Source: Candidatus Peribacteria bacterium RIFCSPHIGHO2_01_FULL_51_35 (GTDB lineage: Bacteria; Patescibacteriota; Gracilibacteria; Peribacterales; Peribacteraceae). From it: 63,712 nt of DNA. Positions 17,146-25,420 of the stretch are shown here, piece by piece. Position numbers and translations under genes: made by a program. The notes beneath the pieces are model-generated. The model was given only the letters and a program-made list of their open reading frames with translations, made no database searches and was not told the DNA's origin. The DNA lies in assembly GCA_001787535.1 (NCBI GenBank), contig MFXP01000011.1, forward strand, positions 1 to 63,712. The letters are read 5' to 3'. How positions within the stretch are numbered: the stretch's first letter is position 1; the number at the start of each line of letters is the position of its first letter.

Positions 17146-17772
17146 ATGGCGTACGCCACTTTACACGAAAGGCTTAGGGGACCCATCCAGAAATCTCTTC
17201 AGGAGAAATTGGGTATCAAGAATCCGCATGCTCTTCCGATGATCGAAAAGATCATCGTGAACGTCGGGATCAATAAATCGAAAATGGACAGCAAGGAAAT
17301 GCTGGAATACATCAACGAGACGCTCAAGTTGATCACTGGACAGAAACCCGTGCAGCGCAAAACAAACAAAGCCATCTCCAACTTCAAAACCCGCGTGGGT
17401 CTTGTCGTCGGCACCATGGTCACGCTCCGCGGCAAGCACATGGAAGAATTTTTGGACAGACTCGTCAGCTATGTGCTGCCACGCATCCGCGACTTTCGCG
17501 GACTCCCAACCAAACTCGATGGTCGCGGTAACTATGCCATCGGCCTGAAAGACCACACGATCTTCCCGGAAGTGCCTGCCGTGGAAGCGGGAAAAATCTT
17601 CGGCATGCAGATCCAGCTGACAACCACCGCCAAGGATGATGCCGCAGCGCGCGCACTGCTCAAGGAAATCGGCATGCCCTTCGCCCCGGAGCGCGCAAAG
17701 AAACCCGGTTCTTCCGTTGAATCCAAAGCCAAAGCAAGCGATACTGATTCGTCTTCCGCACCCACCAAGTAA
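17146..17772 (+). CDS. rplE: 50S ribosomal protein L5
   Basis: 208-residue L5 (uL5), which contacts 5S rRNA and the P-site tRNA. Core motifs [29 protein letters not shown] and [20 protein letters not shown] are present. I start at the ATG at 17146 ([12 protein letters not shown]); a longer frame reads through the word repeat. About 28 C-terminal residues beyond the family length are a Ser/Lys-rich tail. Confidence 0.96.
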   Translation: MAYATLHERLRGPIQKSLQEKLGIKNPHALPMIEKIIVNVGINKSKMDSKEMLEYINETLKLITGQKPVQRKTNKAISNFKTRVGLVVGTMVTLRGKHMEEFLDRLVSYVLPRIRDFRGLPTKLDGRGNYAIGLKDHTIFPEVPAVEAGKIFGMQIQLTTTAKDDAAARALLKEIGMPFAPERAKKPGSSVESKAKASDTDSSSAPTK

Positions 17773-17774
17773 CC

Positions 17775-17999
17775 ATGGCACGCCTTGCACTCAAATTGAA
17801 GCAGAAACGGCAGAAGGAGGAATACCTTCATGCGATAGCGTCGGGCAAGAAACCGAAGTTCCCCACACGCGTCTACAACCGCTGCAAACTCTGCGGTCGT
17901 CAGCACGGCTACATGCGTTTCTTCGGCATCTGCCGCATTTGCTTCCGTGAACTTGCCTGCAATGGCGAGGTTCCGGGTGTCACCAAATCTTCCTGGTAA
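17775..17999 (+). CDS. rpsN: 30S ribosomal protein S14, zinc type
   Basis: 74-residue S14 (uS14) of the zinc-binding class. The ligands are CKLC and CRIC, spaced by 12 residues. The N-terminus ([17 protein letters not shown]) is about 13 residues longer than in the common 61-residue form. Two bases separate it from rplE. Confidence 0.95.
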   Translation: MARLALKLKQKRQKEEYLHAIASGKKPKFPTRVYNRCKLCGRQHGYMRFFGICRICFRELACNGEVPGVTKSSW

Positions 18000-18003
18000 A
18001 TTT

Positions 18004-18237
18004 ATGAATCATCTCTCTCCTTCATTGGCAGAAGCAGCAGAAGCACGACGTAGCAGTCCTGCTTTTACGCCAGCAGATTCAGAGTTACCAATCGATCAAT
18101 CTGTCTCTGAAAAATTAAATGAAGTTCTGAACGGAATGCGTCTCAGGAAAATAAATAAATTGCGCAAGCACCAACTGACCGTTGCAGCAACAGATCAGCA
18201 AGTACTAAATTCCATCATTCAAGAGCACATTCAATAA
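18004..18237 (+). CDS. orphan gene inserted between rpsN and rpsH
   Basis: A 77-residue soluble, probably helical protein with no recognised family. It starts at the ATG at 18004 (MNHLSPSLAEAAEARR), four bases after rpsN, and ends two bases before rpsH, so it must be co-transcribed with them. A Lys/Arg-rich middle (GMRLRKINKLRKHQL) could bind RNA, but this is only suggested by charge. rpsN and rpsH are normally adjacent. Codon use is more AT-rich than in the flanking genes. Confidence 0.6.
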   Translation: MNHLSPSLAEAAEARRSSPAFTPADSELPIDQSVSEKLNEVLNGMRLRKINKLRKHQLTVAATDQQVLNSIIQEHIQ

Positions 18238-18239
18238 CC

Positions 18240-18632
18240 ATGTCCACTGTCGTCAACGACCCCATCGGCGATTTCCTCACTCGCATCCGCAATGCGCAGA
18301 AAGCAAACAGAGCTTCCTGCCGCGCCCCGTGGTCGCGTATCAAAGAAGATCTTATGAAACTCCTGAAGAAGGAAGGTTGGATCGCGAACTATGAAGTAAC
18401 GGGGGAGAAGCCCATGCAGGAGATAGAAGTCACATTCGCAACCGACAAGCCTGCGCTCACGCTCAAGCGCGTGAGCACGCCCGGACGCCGCTCCTACATG
18501 GGATTTGCGGATCTTAAACCCGTCATGCGTGGATTCGGTGTCGCAGTGCTTACGACAAGCCATGGCCTCATGACCGACAAAGAAGCCAAGAAAAAGAAAG
18601 TCGGCGGAGAGGTGTTATGTACTATCTATTAA
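18240..18632 (+). CDS. rpsH: 30S ribosomal protein S8
   Basis: 130-residue S8 (uS8), a primary 16S rRNA binder. It has the family start NDPIGDFLTRIRNAQKA and the C-terminal LTTSHGLMTDKEAKKKKVGG signature. It is followed by a 112-base spacer with a hairpin. Confidence 0.96.
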   Translation: MSTVVNDPIGDFLTRIRNAQKANRASCRAPWSRIKEDLMKLLKKEGWIANYEVTGEKPMQEIEVTFATDKPALTLKRVSTPGRRSYMGFADLKPVMRGFGVAVLTTSHGLMTDKEAKKKKVGGEVLCTIY

Positions 18633-18667
18633 TGATTATGAATACCATTTTCCAATTCATTGGCAGC

Positions 18668-18713
18668 TGTAAGACTCAAGCTATAAGCTTAAAGCTTATG
18701 TCTTACATCTTGT
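18668..18713. repeat. word-repeat hairpin, TAAGACT family, copy 1
   Basis: GTAAGACTCAAGCTATAAGC is followed by its approximate inverse, GCTTATGTCTTACATCTTG, around AAGCTTAAAGCTT-like centre bases. A longer relative lies at 60016-60087. It separates rpsH from rplF. Confidence 0.75.
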
Positions 18714-18744
18714 CTGTTAATCAATCATTTCCATCCGCTTTTTC

Positions 18745-19299
18745 ATGTCAAGAATAGGAAGAAAACCAGTGGCTCTCCCCGGCGGCGTTGAAGCAACGCT
18801 CAAGGGCACCGTTGTGACTGTCAAAGGTCCGAAGGGCGAACTGACCTACTCCACTCTGCCAGAGGTCACCGTTGCCATCGACGGTCAAACCGTCACCGTG
18901 ACGCGCAAGGATGACAGCGACAAGTCGCGCGCACGACACGGTCTCACACGCATGCTCATCCACAACATGGCGATTGGCGTGAGTGCCGGGTACGAAAAGA
19001 AACTGGAGATCATCGGGGTAGGTTACAAAGCGCAATTGAAAGGAAAAGTGCTTGTGCTCAACCTTGGTCATTCCCATCCCATCAACTTTGATATTCCCGC
19101 GGGAATCGAGATCGCTCAAGATGAGAAGAACAAGAATATCATTGCGATCAAAGGCATCTCCAAAGAACTGGTCGGCCAAGTGGCCGCCGACATCCGCACG
19201 CTGCGTCCGCCGGAGCCGTACAAGGGCAAAGGTGTCCGCTACGTGGGTGAACATGTCCGCCGCAAAGCAGGTAAAGCAGCAGTCGCCAAAGCTGCATAA
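18745..19299 (+). CDS. rplF: 50S ribosomal protein L6
   Basis: 184-residue L6 (uL6), two tandem L6 domains near the factor-binding site. It has SRIGRKPVALPGGVEATLKG at the N-terminus and the C-terminal signature RPPEPYKGKGVRYVGEHVRR. Length is normal. The ATG is preceded by a pyrimidine-rich stretch, not a Shine-Dalgarno. Confidence 0.97.
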   Translation: MSRIGRKPVALPGGVEATLKGTVVTVKGPKGELTYSTLPEVTVAIDGQTVTVTRKDDSDKSRARHGLTRMLIHNMAIGVSAGYEKKLEIIGVGYKAQLKGKVLVLNLGHSHPINFDIPAGIEIAQDEKNKNIIAIKGISKELVGQVAADIRTLRPPEPYKGKGVRYVGEHVRRKAGKAAVAKAA

Positions 19300-19304
19300 T
19301 CCCT

Positions 19305-19649
19305 ATGTCCAAACTTAAATCTTATCTCCGGCAAGCTCGCAAGCGCAGAATCCGCGCGAAGGTTCGCGGGACGAAAGATCGTCCGCGTCTCTCCGTGTAT
19401 CGTTCCCTGCGACAACTCACCGTGCAACTCATTGATGATGACGCAGGCAAGACGATCCTCGCTGCCAGCACGAAAGAAGCCAAAGCCAAGCTTACGAAGG
19501 ACGGTGCCAAGAAATTGGGCGCACTGGTGGCGAAGAAAGCAAAAGACGCAAAGATCACCGCTGTTATTTTTGATCGAAATGCATACAAGTACCATGGCCG
19601 CGTTCAGGCCTTGGCCGATGCCGCCCGGGAAGGCGGATTACAATTCTAA
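19305..19649 (+). CDS. rplR: 50S ribosomal protein L18
   Basis: 114-residue L18 (uL18), the 5S rRNA binder. It has RRIRAKVRGTKDRPRLSVYR, VIFDRNAYKYHGRVQALADA and the final REGGLQF. Five bases after rplF. A TTGTTATA-family hairpin follows. Confidence 0.96.
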   Translation: MSKLKSYLRQARKRRIRAKVRGTKDRPRLSVYRSLRQLTVQLIDDDAGKTILAASTKEAKAKLTKDGAKKLGALVAKKAKDAKITAVIFDRNAYKYHGRVQALADAAREGGLQF

Positions 19650-19657
19650 TTCTTTCC

Positions 19658-19730
19658 GTTGTTATATTGTTATATGGCTATATTGTTCGCAAGCGAGGCT
19701 CGACATCATCAACAATATGACAATATAACC
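19658..19730. repeat. word-repeat hairpin, TTGTTATA family, copy 1
   Basis: GTTGTTATATTGTTATA on the left arm and AACAATATGACAATATAAC on the right. The left arm ends with TATTGTTCGCAAGCGAG, a core shared by all four copies of this family (23050, 51155, 52332). Located between rplR and rpsE. Confidence 0.87.
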
Positions 19731-19755
19731 TTTCGTACTTCTATTCATCTCCCTC

Positions 19756-20367
19756 ATGTCTGCAAAAACCTCCCGACCGGATCGAAAGCGCGGTGACCGT
19801 GGTCGCCGTGAACCCAGTGAGTTCGCAGAAGCGACGCTCAGCGTAGACCGTGTCACGCGTGTGGTGAAAGGCGGACGACGCATGCGTTTCCGCGCCATTG
19901 TCGTCATCGGCAACCGCAAAGGAAAAGTGGGACTGGGAACAGGCAAGGCTGCGGAAGTGCAAGCTGCTGTGAAGAAGGCTGCATCCGCTGCGAAGCGCGC
20001 GATGATCCGTATTCCGCTGGTGAAAGGAAGCATCCCGCACCCCGTCGACCTCAAATTCAAGGCCGCACGAATCCGCTTGATTCCGGCCGTGGACGGCACG
20101 GGAATCATCGCCGGTGGCGCACTGCGTGTGATCTTGGATCACGCAGGCGTGAAGAATGTGCTGAGCAAACGCTACGGAACACGCAACAAACTCGTGAACG
20201 CTCAGGCCACCATGCTTGCGTTGGGGAAGCTGCGCTTCACAGGCAAAGAAACACCCGAGGAAGCACCAAAAGCCCCCGAGGCTCCACCCGTGGATCCCGG
20301 CAGTGCACAAGTGCGTGTCGTGAAGAAAGGGGATGTATCGCATGAGGGAACGCTGAAATCCAAGTAG
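19756..20367 (+). CDS. rpsE: 30S ribosomal protein S5
   Basis: 203-residue S5 (uS5), which controls decoding fidelity and mRNA unwinding. Core motifs are VDRVTRVVKGGRRMRFRAIV, GNRKGKVGLGTGKAAEV and RVILDHAGVKNVLSKRYGT. The C-terminal 35 residues are a Pro/Glu-rich tail. In most bacteria rpmD (L30) and rplO follow at once; here rpmD is absent and three other genes intervene. Confidence 0.96.
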   Translation: MSAKTSRPDRKRGDRGRREPSEFAEATLSVDRVTRVVKGGRRMRFRAIVVIGNRKGKVGLGTGKAAEVQAAVKKAASAAKRAMIRIPLVKGSIPHPVDLKFKAARIRLIPAVDGTGIIAGGALRVILDHAGVKNVLSKRYGTRNKLVNAQATMLALGKLRFTGKETPEEAPKAPEAPPVDPGSAQVRVVKKGDVSHEGTLKSK

Positions 20368-20392
20368 GCTGATTGTCTCTTGCTAAGAATTA

Positions 20393-20421
20393 TTGACTTT
20401 CCTCTTTCAAGATTCGACAAT
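20393..20421 (+). promoter_or_regulatory. promoter of the 95-residue orphan gene
   Basis: TTGACT (20393-20398) and GACAAT (20416-20421) are 17 bases apart. The -10 ends eight bases before the ATG at 20430, predicting a leaderless message. The promoter lies inside the ribosomal operon, so the orphan and pfpI genes can be transcribed separately. Confidence 0.5.
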
Positions 20422-20429
20422 GCTTCTTG

Positions 20430-20714
20430 ATGGAAAGCAGACAAGTTCTTCCCGCAATTATATTGGCAATTGGGTGGAATAATGCAGAAGAATTATTTTT
20501 TGATGTGCGTGAAGGCAATCTTTCAGGAAGTATTTTTCAAATACTGGAGGAGATCCGTACAGTGATCAACGAAACCAGCTTTGTCACAGGTTGTGGTCAG
20601 GAAGCTCTGTATATCAATAGAGAGTCAACGCAAGAAACTTTGAATAAATTGGGAGCATACATTGCTACAAGAGTGAACATGCTTGTCTGGATTGAATCCG
20701 AAGATTCGCTATGA
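20430..20714 (+). CDS. orphan gene between rpsE and the PfpI gene
   Basis: A 94-residue soluble protein that I do not recognise. It starts at ATG 20430 (a TTG one codon earlier is in frame) and overlaps the next gene by ATGA, so the two are coupled. The sequence has an ordered mix of strands and helices (VLPAIILAIGWNNAEELFF, IFQILEEIRTVI) with two Trp and one Cys. No catalytic motif is evident. AT-rich codons set it apart from rpsE. Confidence 0.6.
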   Translation: MESRQVLPAIILAIGWNNAEELFFDVREGNLSGSIFQILEEIRTVINETSFVTGCGQEALYINRESTQETLNKLGAYIATRVNMLVWIESEDSL

Positions 20715-21223
20715 AAAAATCTCTTATTATCATTGCGCAGGAAGGATTTCAAGATAAAGAACTTGAGGGAACCAGAAATGGATTGGAAGCCGCAGGATTT
20801 TCGATCATTCTCGCGAGCACGAAGAAAGGAGAGTGCCGAGGAAAATTCGGAAGTGTGGAACAAGCAGAGATCGCTCTGAAAGATGTGAATGTTTCCGATT
20901 ACGATCGCATTGCATTCATAGGCGGACCCGGCGCGGCTGTTCTTAAAGATGATCTGCAGGCTCTCCGCATTGCTCAAGAAACGGTAAAGGCAAAGAAGCC
21001 GCTGGGTGCCATTTGCATCGCCCCGACGATCTTGGCTGCTGCGGGTGTTCTCAAAGGAAAACAAGCGACGGGATGGGATGATGGAGAGGGAACGCAGATT
21101 CGGTTCCTCGAGGCATCGGGTGCAATCTTCACCGGTGAATCCGTCACGAAGGATGGATTGATTGTGACGGGAAATGGACCGGAGGCGGCGGAGGAATTTG
21201 GAAGAGTGTTTGCGGGTTTGTAG
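20711..21223 (+). CDS. DJ-1/PfpI family protein
   Basis: 170-residue protein of the DJ-1/PfpI superfamily, which includes peptidases, deglycases and chaperones. The nucleophile elbow is GAICIAPTILA with Cys102, and an oxyanion-type FIGGPGAA lies at 69-76. Glu17 (QDKELEG) is placed like the conserved Glu that tunes the cysteine. The exact activity cannot be told from sequence. It is translationally coupled to the 95-residue orphan. Its TAG stop lies inside the palindrome at 21220. Confidence 0.82.
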   Translation: MKKSLIIIAQEGFQDKELEGTRNGLEAAGFSIILASTKKGECRGKFGSVEQAEIALKDVNVSDYDRIAFIGGPGAAVLKDDLQALRIAQETVKAKKPLGAICIAPTILAAAGVLKGKQATGWDDGEGTQIRFLEASGAIFTGESVTKDGLIVTGNGPEAAEEFGRVFAGL

Positions 21224-21247
21224 AGCCGCGACATGTCGCGGCTCTAC
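21220..21247. repeat. GTAGAGCCGCGA palindrome supplying the pfpI stop
   Basis: GTAGAGCCGCGACA is followed at once by TGTCGCGGCTCTAC, a perfect 28-base palindrome. The TAG at 21221-21223 is the stop codon of the PfpI gene. It is a sequence variant of the GTAGAGACG family. Confidence 0.87.
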
Positions 21248-21277
21248 AAACAACGAATGAAAATATGATCGTCGTCG

Positions 21278-21306
21278 TAGAGACGCGCGATTCGCGCGTC
21301 TCTACG
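21278..21306. repeat. GTAGAGACGCGCG palindrome
   Basis: Same sequence as the palindrome at 8472-8500. It lies 30 bases after the previous palindrome and just before the 3' end of the SLH-CAP gene on the other strand, so the two may act as a bidirectional 3' boundary. Confidence 0.85.
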
Positions 21307-21321
21307 GATGCTCTCTTAGCG

Positions 21322-22467
21322 TTAATTTTTGGTTCCTCCAAAATGCTGCACCCAATACCCACTGGAAATACCAATACCAATGTCCGTGAAGAATGGATGC
21401 AGAATGGCTTTGCGGTGCTCCGTGGAAGCCATCCAAGCAGCGACCACATCAGCGGCTTTCTTTTGACCACGCGCCAAGTTTTCCGCCAGTGCATAGGTGC
21501 GGCGACAATCTTTTGCAGTGGTGCAGGTGGCACGAAGGAACCGGTCGTAGTAGCCGGACGCTTCAATGCGTTTACGGAATGTTTCGCCGGCAAGCCCCAC
21601 GTGACTGAAGAAATTTTTCTGTGCCATATCTTCGGCGTAGTGCTGAGCGGAGTTCTGCAAATTGATGTTTGCCTGCAACGGAAGCAGTCCCGCTTTCGCA
21701 CGCTGCTCATTTACGAGTGTGAGAACTTCCGTGCGAAGATCGCTGATGCGCAGTCCCGTAAAGAGATCCAAAATGCGGAACTCAGAAACAGGAGCGCGCG
21801 CAGGGGCAGTTCCCGTGCCATGAATGATCGTCACTTCATCCTGCAGGTTGGAGATGGTGAGGTACGGTTTGGGCACGGCGGCGGCATGGCGCGCATCGGA
21901 AAGAACGGTGAGAGGCGGGAAATTGGTTCCGCGCGCATTCAGTAATTTTTGAATCGCATTCGATACTTCCTTGTGCGTCAGGAATTTCCCCGGCTCGAAC
22001 TTTGGCGACGGCTCACTCCGTGGAAACAGTTGATAGGCGTAGGCAATGCCCGCGAACGATGCATACCACGAATCGGACGGAATATCGGTGTAGCGATGGA
22101 CGACGTACTGCGGCAAGCCGAAGGTGTAGGTCATCATTTTCACAAATTCCGCGCGATTGATGGTCTGATTTGGACGGAGCCGACGCAGCGGATCCGCCTG
22201 CACGATGCGGAACCTTTCGGCTGCCAGCATGTAGGGTTCGTACCAGGCGCCGCTCTGGATATCCGCAAAGCGTCCGTTGTTTTTGAGTGCGGGAACGGCG
22301 GGCAAGCGGGTGAGCAGGAGCACCATGGTGGCTTCTGCACGGGTGACGTACGGGGTTTCAAACTCCGACGCGCGACTCTGCGAGAAGGCCAGCGCCAAGA
22401 GGAGAAGCAGCGCCAGAACGCAGGGAACTGCCGTGATGAATCTGAAGGTGGGTGTGTTTCGAGCCAA
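21322..22467 (-). CDS. secreted SLH and CAP-domain protein
   Basis: A 381-residue surface protein encoded against the ribosomal operon. I start at the TTG at 22467 because a strong promoter (TTGATA-N17-TATAAT) lies inside the longer open frame and ends six bases before it; this gives the clean signal peptide ARNTPTFRFITAVPCVLALL. Two S-layer homology repeats follow (NRAEFVKMMTYTFGLPQYVV is typical), then a CAP/SCP domain with HYAEDMAQKNFFSH, ALAENLARG and STEHRKAILHPFFTDIGIG. SLH domains anchor proteins to cell-wall polymers; CAP domains are secreted with varied roles. It breaks the rpsE-rplO neighbourhood. Confidence 0.82.
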   Translation of the reverse strand: MARNTPTFRFITAVPCVLALLLLLALAFSQSRASEFETPYVTRAEATMVLLLTRLPAVPALKNNGRFADIQSGAWYEPYMLAAERFRIVQADPLRRLRPNQTINRAEFVKMMTYTFGLPQYVVHRYTDIPSDSWYASFAGIAYAYQLFPRSEPSPKFEPGKFLTHKEVSNAIQKLLNARGTNFPPLTVLSDARHAAAVPKPYLTISNLQDEVTIIHGTGTAPARAPVSEFRILDLFTGLRISDLRTEVLTLVNEQRAKAGLLPLQANINLQNSAQHYAEDMAQKNFFSHVGLAGETFRKRIEASGYYDRFLRATCTTAKDCRRTYALAENLARGQKKAADVVAAWMASTEHRKAILHPFFTDIGIGISSGYWVQHFGGTKN

Positions 22468-22473
22468 CGTCTT

Positions 22474-22502
22474 ATTATAGCTTAAAACGGCGTTTTTATC
22501 AA
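22474..22502 (-). promoter_or_regulatory. strong promoter of the SLH-CAP gene
   Basis: Minus strand TTGATA (22497-22502) and a perfect TATAAT (22474-22479) are 17 bases apart. The -10 is six bases from the TTG start at 22467, so transcription should begin at the start codon itself. Confidence 0.75.
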
Positions 22503-22610
22503 TTGCAGAGCCATTTGCGCCGCTCTCCATCAACCGCCGAACTGCCGAAAAGGTCTTTACGGGAAGCCCTGTTCTCTTTAAGATACAGCTCTCTCGCTCG
22601 CGTTTTTCTC

Positions 22611-23048
22611 ATGCTTCACACGCTCAAACCCAACCCCGGCAGCACGCACCGTCGCAGACGGGTCGCCCGTGGCAACAGTGCCGGCGGCGGCACCACGGCA
22701 GGTCGCGGCACCAAAGGCCAACATGCGCGCACGGGCAAAGGATATCGTTTCGGGTTCGAAGGAGGACAAGTTCCTCTCATTCGTCGTCAGCCGAAGCTCG
22801 GTGGATTCACGAATCCCAACCGTGTGGATTACGAAGTCTTGAACGTGGATACGTTGGAGGAAAAACTCAGTCCTGGCACCTATGATGCCGACGCCCTTCG
22901 CGGCATCGGACTGTTGTCCTCAAACAAGCCTGTTAAACTTTTGGGACGCGGAGCGCTCACGAAGAAATTTGAACTGAAGATCGATGCAATCTCCGGAACT
23001 GCGAAACAGGCGGTGGAGAAGGCCGGAGGCACGGTAAAATTGCTATAG
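22611..23048 (+). CDS. rplO: 50S ribosomal protein L15
   Basis: 145-residue L15 (uL15), a late 50S assembly protein. It has GSTHRRRRVARGNSAGGGT and GRGTKGQHARTGKGYRFGFE. Start at the ATG at 22611 (MLHTLKPNPGS); a longer frame upstream reads through the promoter region of the opposing gene. Preceded by pyrimidine-rich sequence, followed by a TTGTTATA-family hairpin. Confidence 0.96.
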   Translation: MLHTLKPNPGSTHRRRRVARGNSAGGGTTAGRGTKGQHARTGKGYRFGFEGGQVPLIRRQPKLGGFTNPNRVDYEVLNVDTLEEKLSPGTYDADALRGIGLLSSNKPVKLLGRGALTKKFELKIDAISGTAKQAVEKAGGTVKLL

Positions 23049-23049
23049 T

Positions 23050-23124
23050 GTTTTATTGTTATATTGTTCGCAAGCGTGTTTATGAGTTCCTCCTCCTCTC
23101 ACCTAGCAATATAACAATATAACA
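23050..23124. repeat. word-repeat hairpin, TTGTTATA family, copy 2
   Basis: TTTTATTGTTATATTG and the core TATTGTTCGCAAGCG on the left, AGCAATATAACAATATAACA on the right. Located between rplO and secY. Confidence 0.87.
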
Positions 23125-23158
23125 TTCCGAATTCTCTTCTTACTCTCCCACTCCATTC

Positions 23159-24436
23159 GTGTTTACATATCTACTTCAACTCTGGCGGTCTGAAGATTTG
23201 CGCAAACGCATCCTCATCACGCTCGGTCTGCTGCTCATCTATCGCATTGTCGCACACATTGCCATTCCGGGTGCGGACCCGTTCGCTCTTCGCCAATTTT
23301 TGGACTCGCGCAGCGCCACGGGCGCCATCGGTATCTTCGCTGCACTTACGGGAGGCGCGCTCGATAATTTTTCGATCGTGCTGTTGGGTCTTTCACCCTA
23401 TATCAATGCGTCCATCATCATCCAGCTCTGTACGGTGATCTTCCCGAAACTGGAAGCGATTTCCAAGGAAGGAGCACAGGGACAGCAACAGCTCAACCGC
23501 TACACGCGTTTTCTCACACTGCCGCTCGCATTCCTCCAGAGTTACGGGTTCCTCATCCTCCTCAGTCAAGGCGGCGTGAACTTGGTCGACCTCAGTTTTC
23601 CGAACGTCCTTGCTCCCATGCTCTTCGTCACGACAGGTTCGCTGTTCATCATGTGGCTGGGAGAATTGATGACGGAAAAAGGCATCGGGAATGGCATTTC
23701 CATGATCATCTTCGCCGGCATCGTTTCGGGCATTCCTTCGACCGTGAGCGCGCTGCTCATCGCGGGGCAAGGCAAGATGGGTGCCTTTTACCTGTTCGCC
23801 ATCGTCTCCGTCGCACTGCTCGTCATGGTGGTGCTGTTCACAGATGCACATCGTCTCATCCCCATCACCTACGCGAACCAAGGGGCGGGACGCGGCGTGC
23901 AAGGAAATATTCCCATTCGTTTGAACCAAGCGGGCATGATCCCGATCATCTTTGCGATTTCATTGATCACGTTCCCGGCCATCATTGCGCAGTTCCTGCA
24001 GACGGCTCCGCGCTTCGCGCCGGTCGTGCGCTTCATCAATGAGTACATGAACTCGCAGAACCCCAGCATGCTCTACATCATCCTCTACTTCCTGCTCGTC
24101 CTTGGCTTCACATTCTTCTACGTGTCCGTCACGTTCAAGCCGGAGGAAGTGGCAGAGACCATCCAGAAGAGGGGAGGCTTCATCCCCGGCGTTCGCCCCG
24201 GCGCCCAAACTGCAGCTCTCCTCGCAAAAACCAGCAATCGCATGAACCTCTGGGGAGGCACCTTCCTCGGCATCGTTGCGATCATTCCTCTGCTCTTCAC
24301 GAAGTACTCCACGCTCAGCGCGTCCGACCTCATCATCTCCGGTTCGGGTCTTATCATCATCGTGGGTGTCGTGATGGAATTGATCCGCCAGATCAATGCG
24401 CAGCTTTTGGCTCACGACTACGAAAAACTCGTGTAG
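23159..24436 (+). CDS. secY: preprotein translocase subunit SecY
   Basis: 425-residue channel subunit of the Sec translocon, with ten hydrophobic transmembrane segments (first near residues 17-37, last near 395-415). The plug region and cytoplasmic loops are conserved, including IPIRLNQAGMIPIIFA and KRGGFIPGVRPG. It starts with GTG at 23159 after a pyrimidine-rich leader (CTCTTCTTACTCTCCCAC). All the exported proteins of this window depend on it, except possibly the Tat-type protease. Located in the standard position after rplO. Confidence 0.96.
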   Translation: MFTYLLQLWRSEDLRKRILITLGLLLIYRIVAHIAIPGADPFALRQFLDSRSATGAIGIFAALTGGALDNFSIVLLGLSPYINASIIIQLCTVIFPKLEAISKEGAQGQQQLNRYTRFLTLPLAFLQSYGFLILLSQGGVNLVDLSFPNVLAPMLFVTTGSLFIMWLGELMTEKGIGNGISMIIFAGIVSGIPSTVSALLIAGQGKMGAFYLFAIVSVALLVMVVLFTDAHRLIPITYANQGAGRGVQGNIPIRLNQAGMIPIIFAISLITFPAIIAQFLQTAPRFAPVVRFINEYMNSQNPSMLYIILYFLLVLGFTFFYVSVTFKPEEVAETIQKRGGFIPGVRPGAQTAALLAKTSNRMNLWGGTFLGIVAIIPLLFTKYSTLSASDLIISGSGLIIIVGVVMELIRQINAQLLAHDYEKLV

Positions 24437-24486
24437 TGATGGCATCTTCTTGTGTGGATAATACGCAGGCGCTACGGTAGCTCCCA

Positions 24487-24960
24487 ATGCCTTTCACGGA
24501 ATCCGTCGGCAAACCCTTAGATATCCAATTTGATGAACTCGGGAAGTTTTTGGAAGGGCGTTCTCCCTATACAACGGCGAATGCTATTGTTTCACAGATC
24601 CGCTATCAAATTGACTCCTCAGAGGCTTTCCATAGGCACCCGCATCTTTTTTATACAAAAACAGGAGAGAAGGGTGTGCCATCCCATGCGGTTTCCAAAG
24701 CAGGCAGGCACGATTACTTTCAAATCTTGCCTTCCGATGCCATTCATCCTACCCGGCAGCGTTTAGAAGGGGTTGAACTAACAGTGTTGCTGCGTTCTGC
24801 GGAGATGTCATTGAACCGCTTTGCGCTCTTTCTTCAGACCGGCACATGTTTTCAAAATAGGCAGTCGGCAGAAGAACATGTGGAAACAGTTCTCAAAAGC
24901 CTTCCTGAAAAAGAAGGTGCAACTCTGCGCGCACGTTTTGAAGATTTGAGAAATGCATGA
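24487..24960 (+). CDS. orphan gene between secY and adk
   Basis: 157-residue soluble protein without a recognised family, 50 bases after secY. It contains seven histidines, several in a short stretch (AFHRHPHLFY, residues 49-58), and one cysteine, but no clear metal-site pattern. The middle (QILPSDAIHPTRQRLEGVELT) is moderately hydrophobic and the end is helical. secY and adk are normally adjacent, so this is an inserted gene. It ends ten bases before the four-helix-bundle gene on the other strand. Confidence 0.6.
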   Translation: MPFTESVGKPLDIQFDELGKFLEGRSPYTTANAIVSQIRYQIDSSEAFHRHPHLFYTKTGEKGVPSHAVSKAGRHDYFQILPSDAIHPTRQRLEGVELTVLLRSAEMSLNRFALFLQTGTCFQNRQSAEEHVETVLKSLPEKEGATLRARFEDLRNA

Positions 24961-24970
24961 TTACGAAAAA

Positions 24971-25420
24971 TTAATGTAGAACCGGGGAAGGTACGGTAGG
25001 TCTGGTAGGTACGGTAAGTAAGGTAGGGGAAGTGCTTTTGATAGATCGTAAGGGTTTCAAAGAGGCGGACAATCGGTAGATTAAATAGGAAACCTTATTC
25101 ACCATTTCCAGAGCTGCCGAATATTCTTTGTCTGTGAGATACTTCAAATCATGTGCGAGTTCTAAAAAATTATCCACTTCTGCAGCAGAAGCGTACGCAC
25201 GATCGTAATACAATTTTTTGTGCGGCTTCGTTGGCATGCGCGATCCTTCTGCCAATTGAGCGCCCACAGAGCTTGCTGCGTCACGAAGTTGGCTGATAAC
25301 ACCATACCGTTCCTCTCGTGGAAAATGATTGGTGATTTGATACACAAAAATTGTTAATCGATGTGCTTCTTGCCAAGCGCGTAACGCTCTAAATCCACTT
25401 TTATACGTGAGAGGTTGCAT
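24971..25420 (-). CDS. four-helix-bundle protein (23S rRNA intervening-sequence family)
   Basis: A 149-residue protein of the family often annotated as four helix bundle or S23 protein, first known from open frames inside intervening sequences of 23S rRNA. The core runs from YKSGFRALRAWQEAHRLT through QLRDAASSVGAQLAEGS to YLIYRLSASLKPL. The related Avd protein of diversity-generating retroelements has the same fold. I start at ATG 25420 (MQPLTYKSG); ATG 25462 is possible. The last 20 residues (PTLLTVPTRPTVPSP) are encoded by the left arm of an inverted word repeat. The gene opposes the operon and lies between the two arms of that repeat. Confidence 0.82.
   Translation of the reverse strand: MQPLTYKSGFRALRAWQEAHRLTIFVYQITNHFPREERYGVISQLRDAASSVGAQLAEGSRMPTKPHKKLYYDRAYASAAEVDNFLELAHDLKYLTDKEYSAALEMVNKVSYLIYRLSASLKPLRSIKSTSPTLLTVPTRPTVPSPVLH

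Noticed and set aside
24971-25420. Diversity-generating retroelement suggested by the Avd-like fold
   Set aside because: No reverse transcriptase, template repeat or variable repeat is found nearby.
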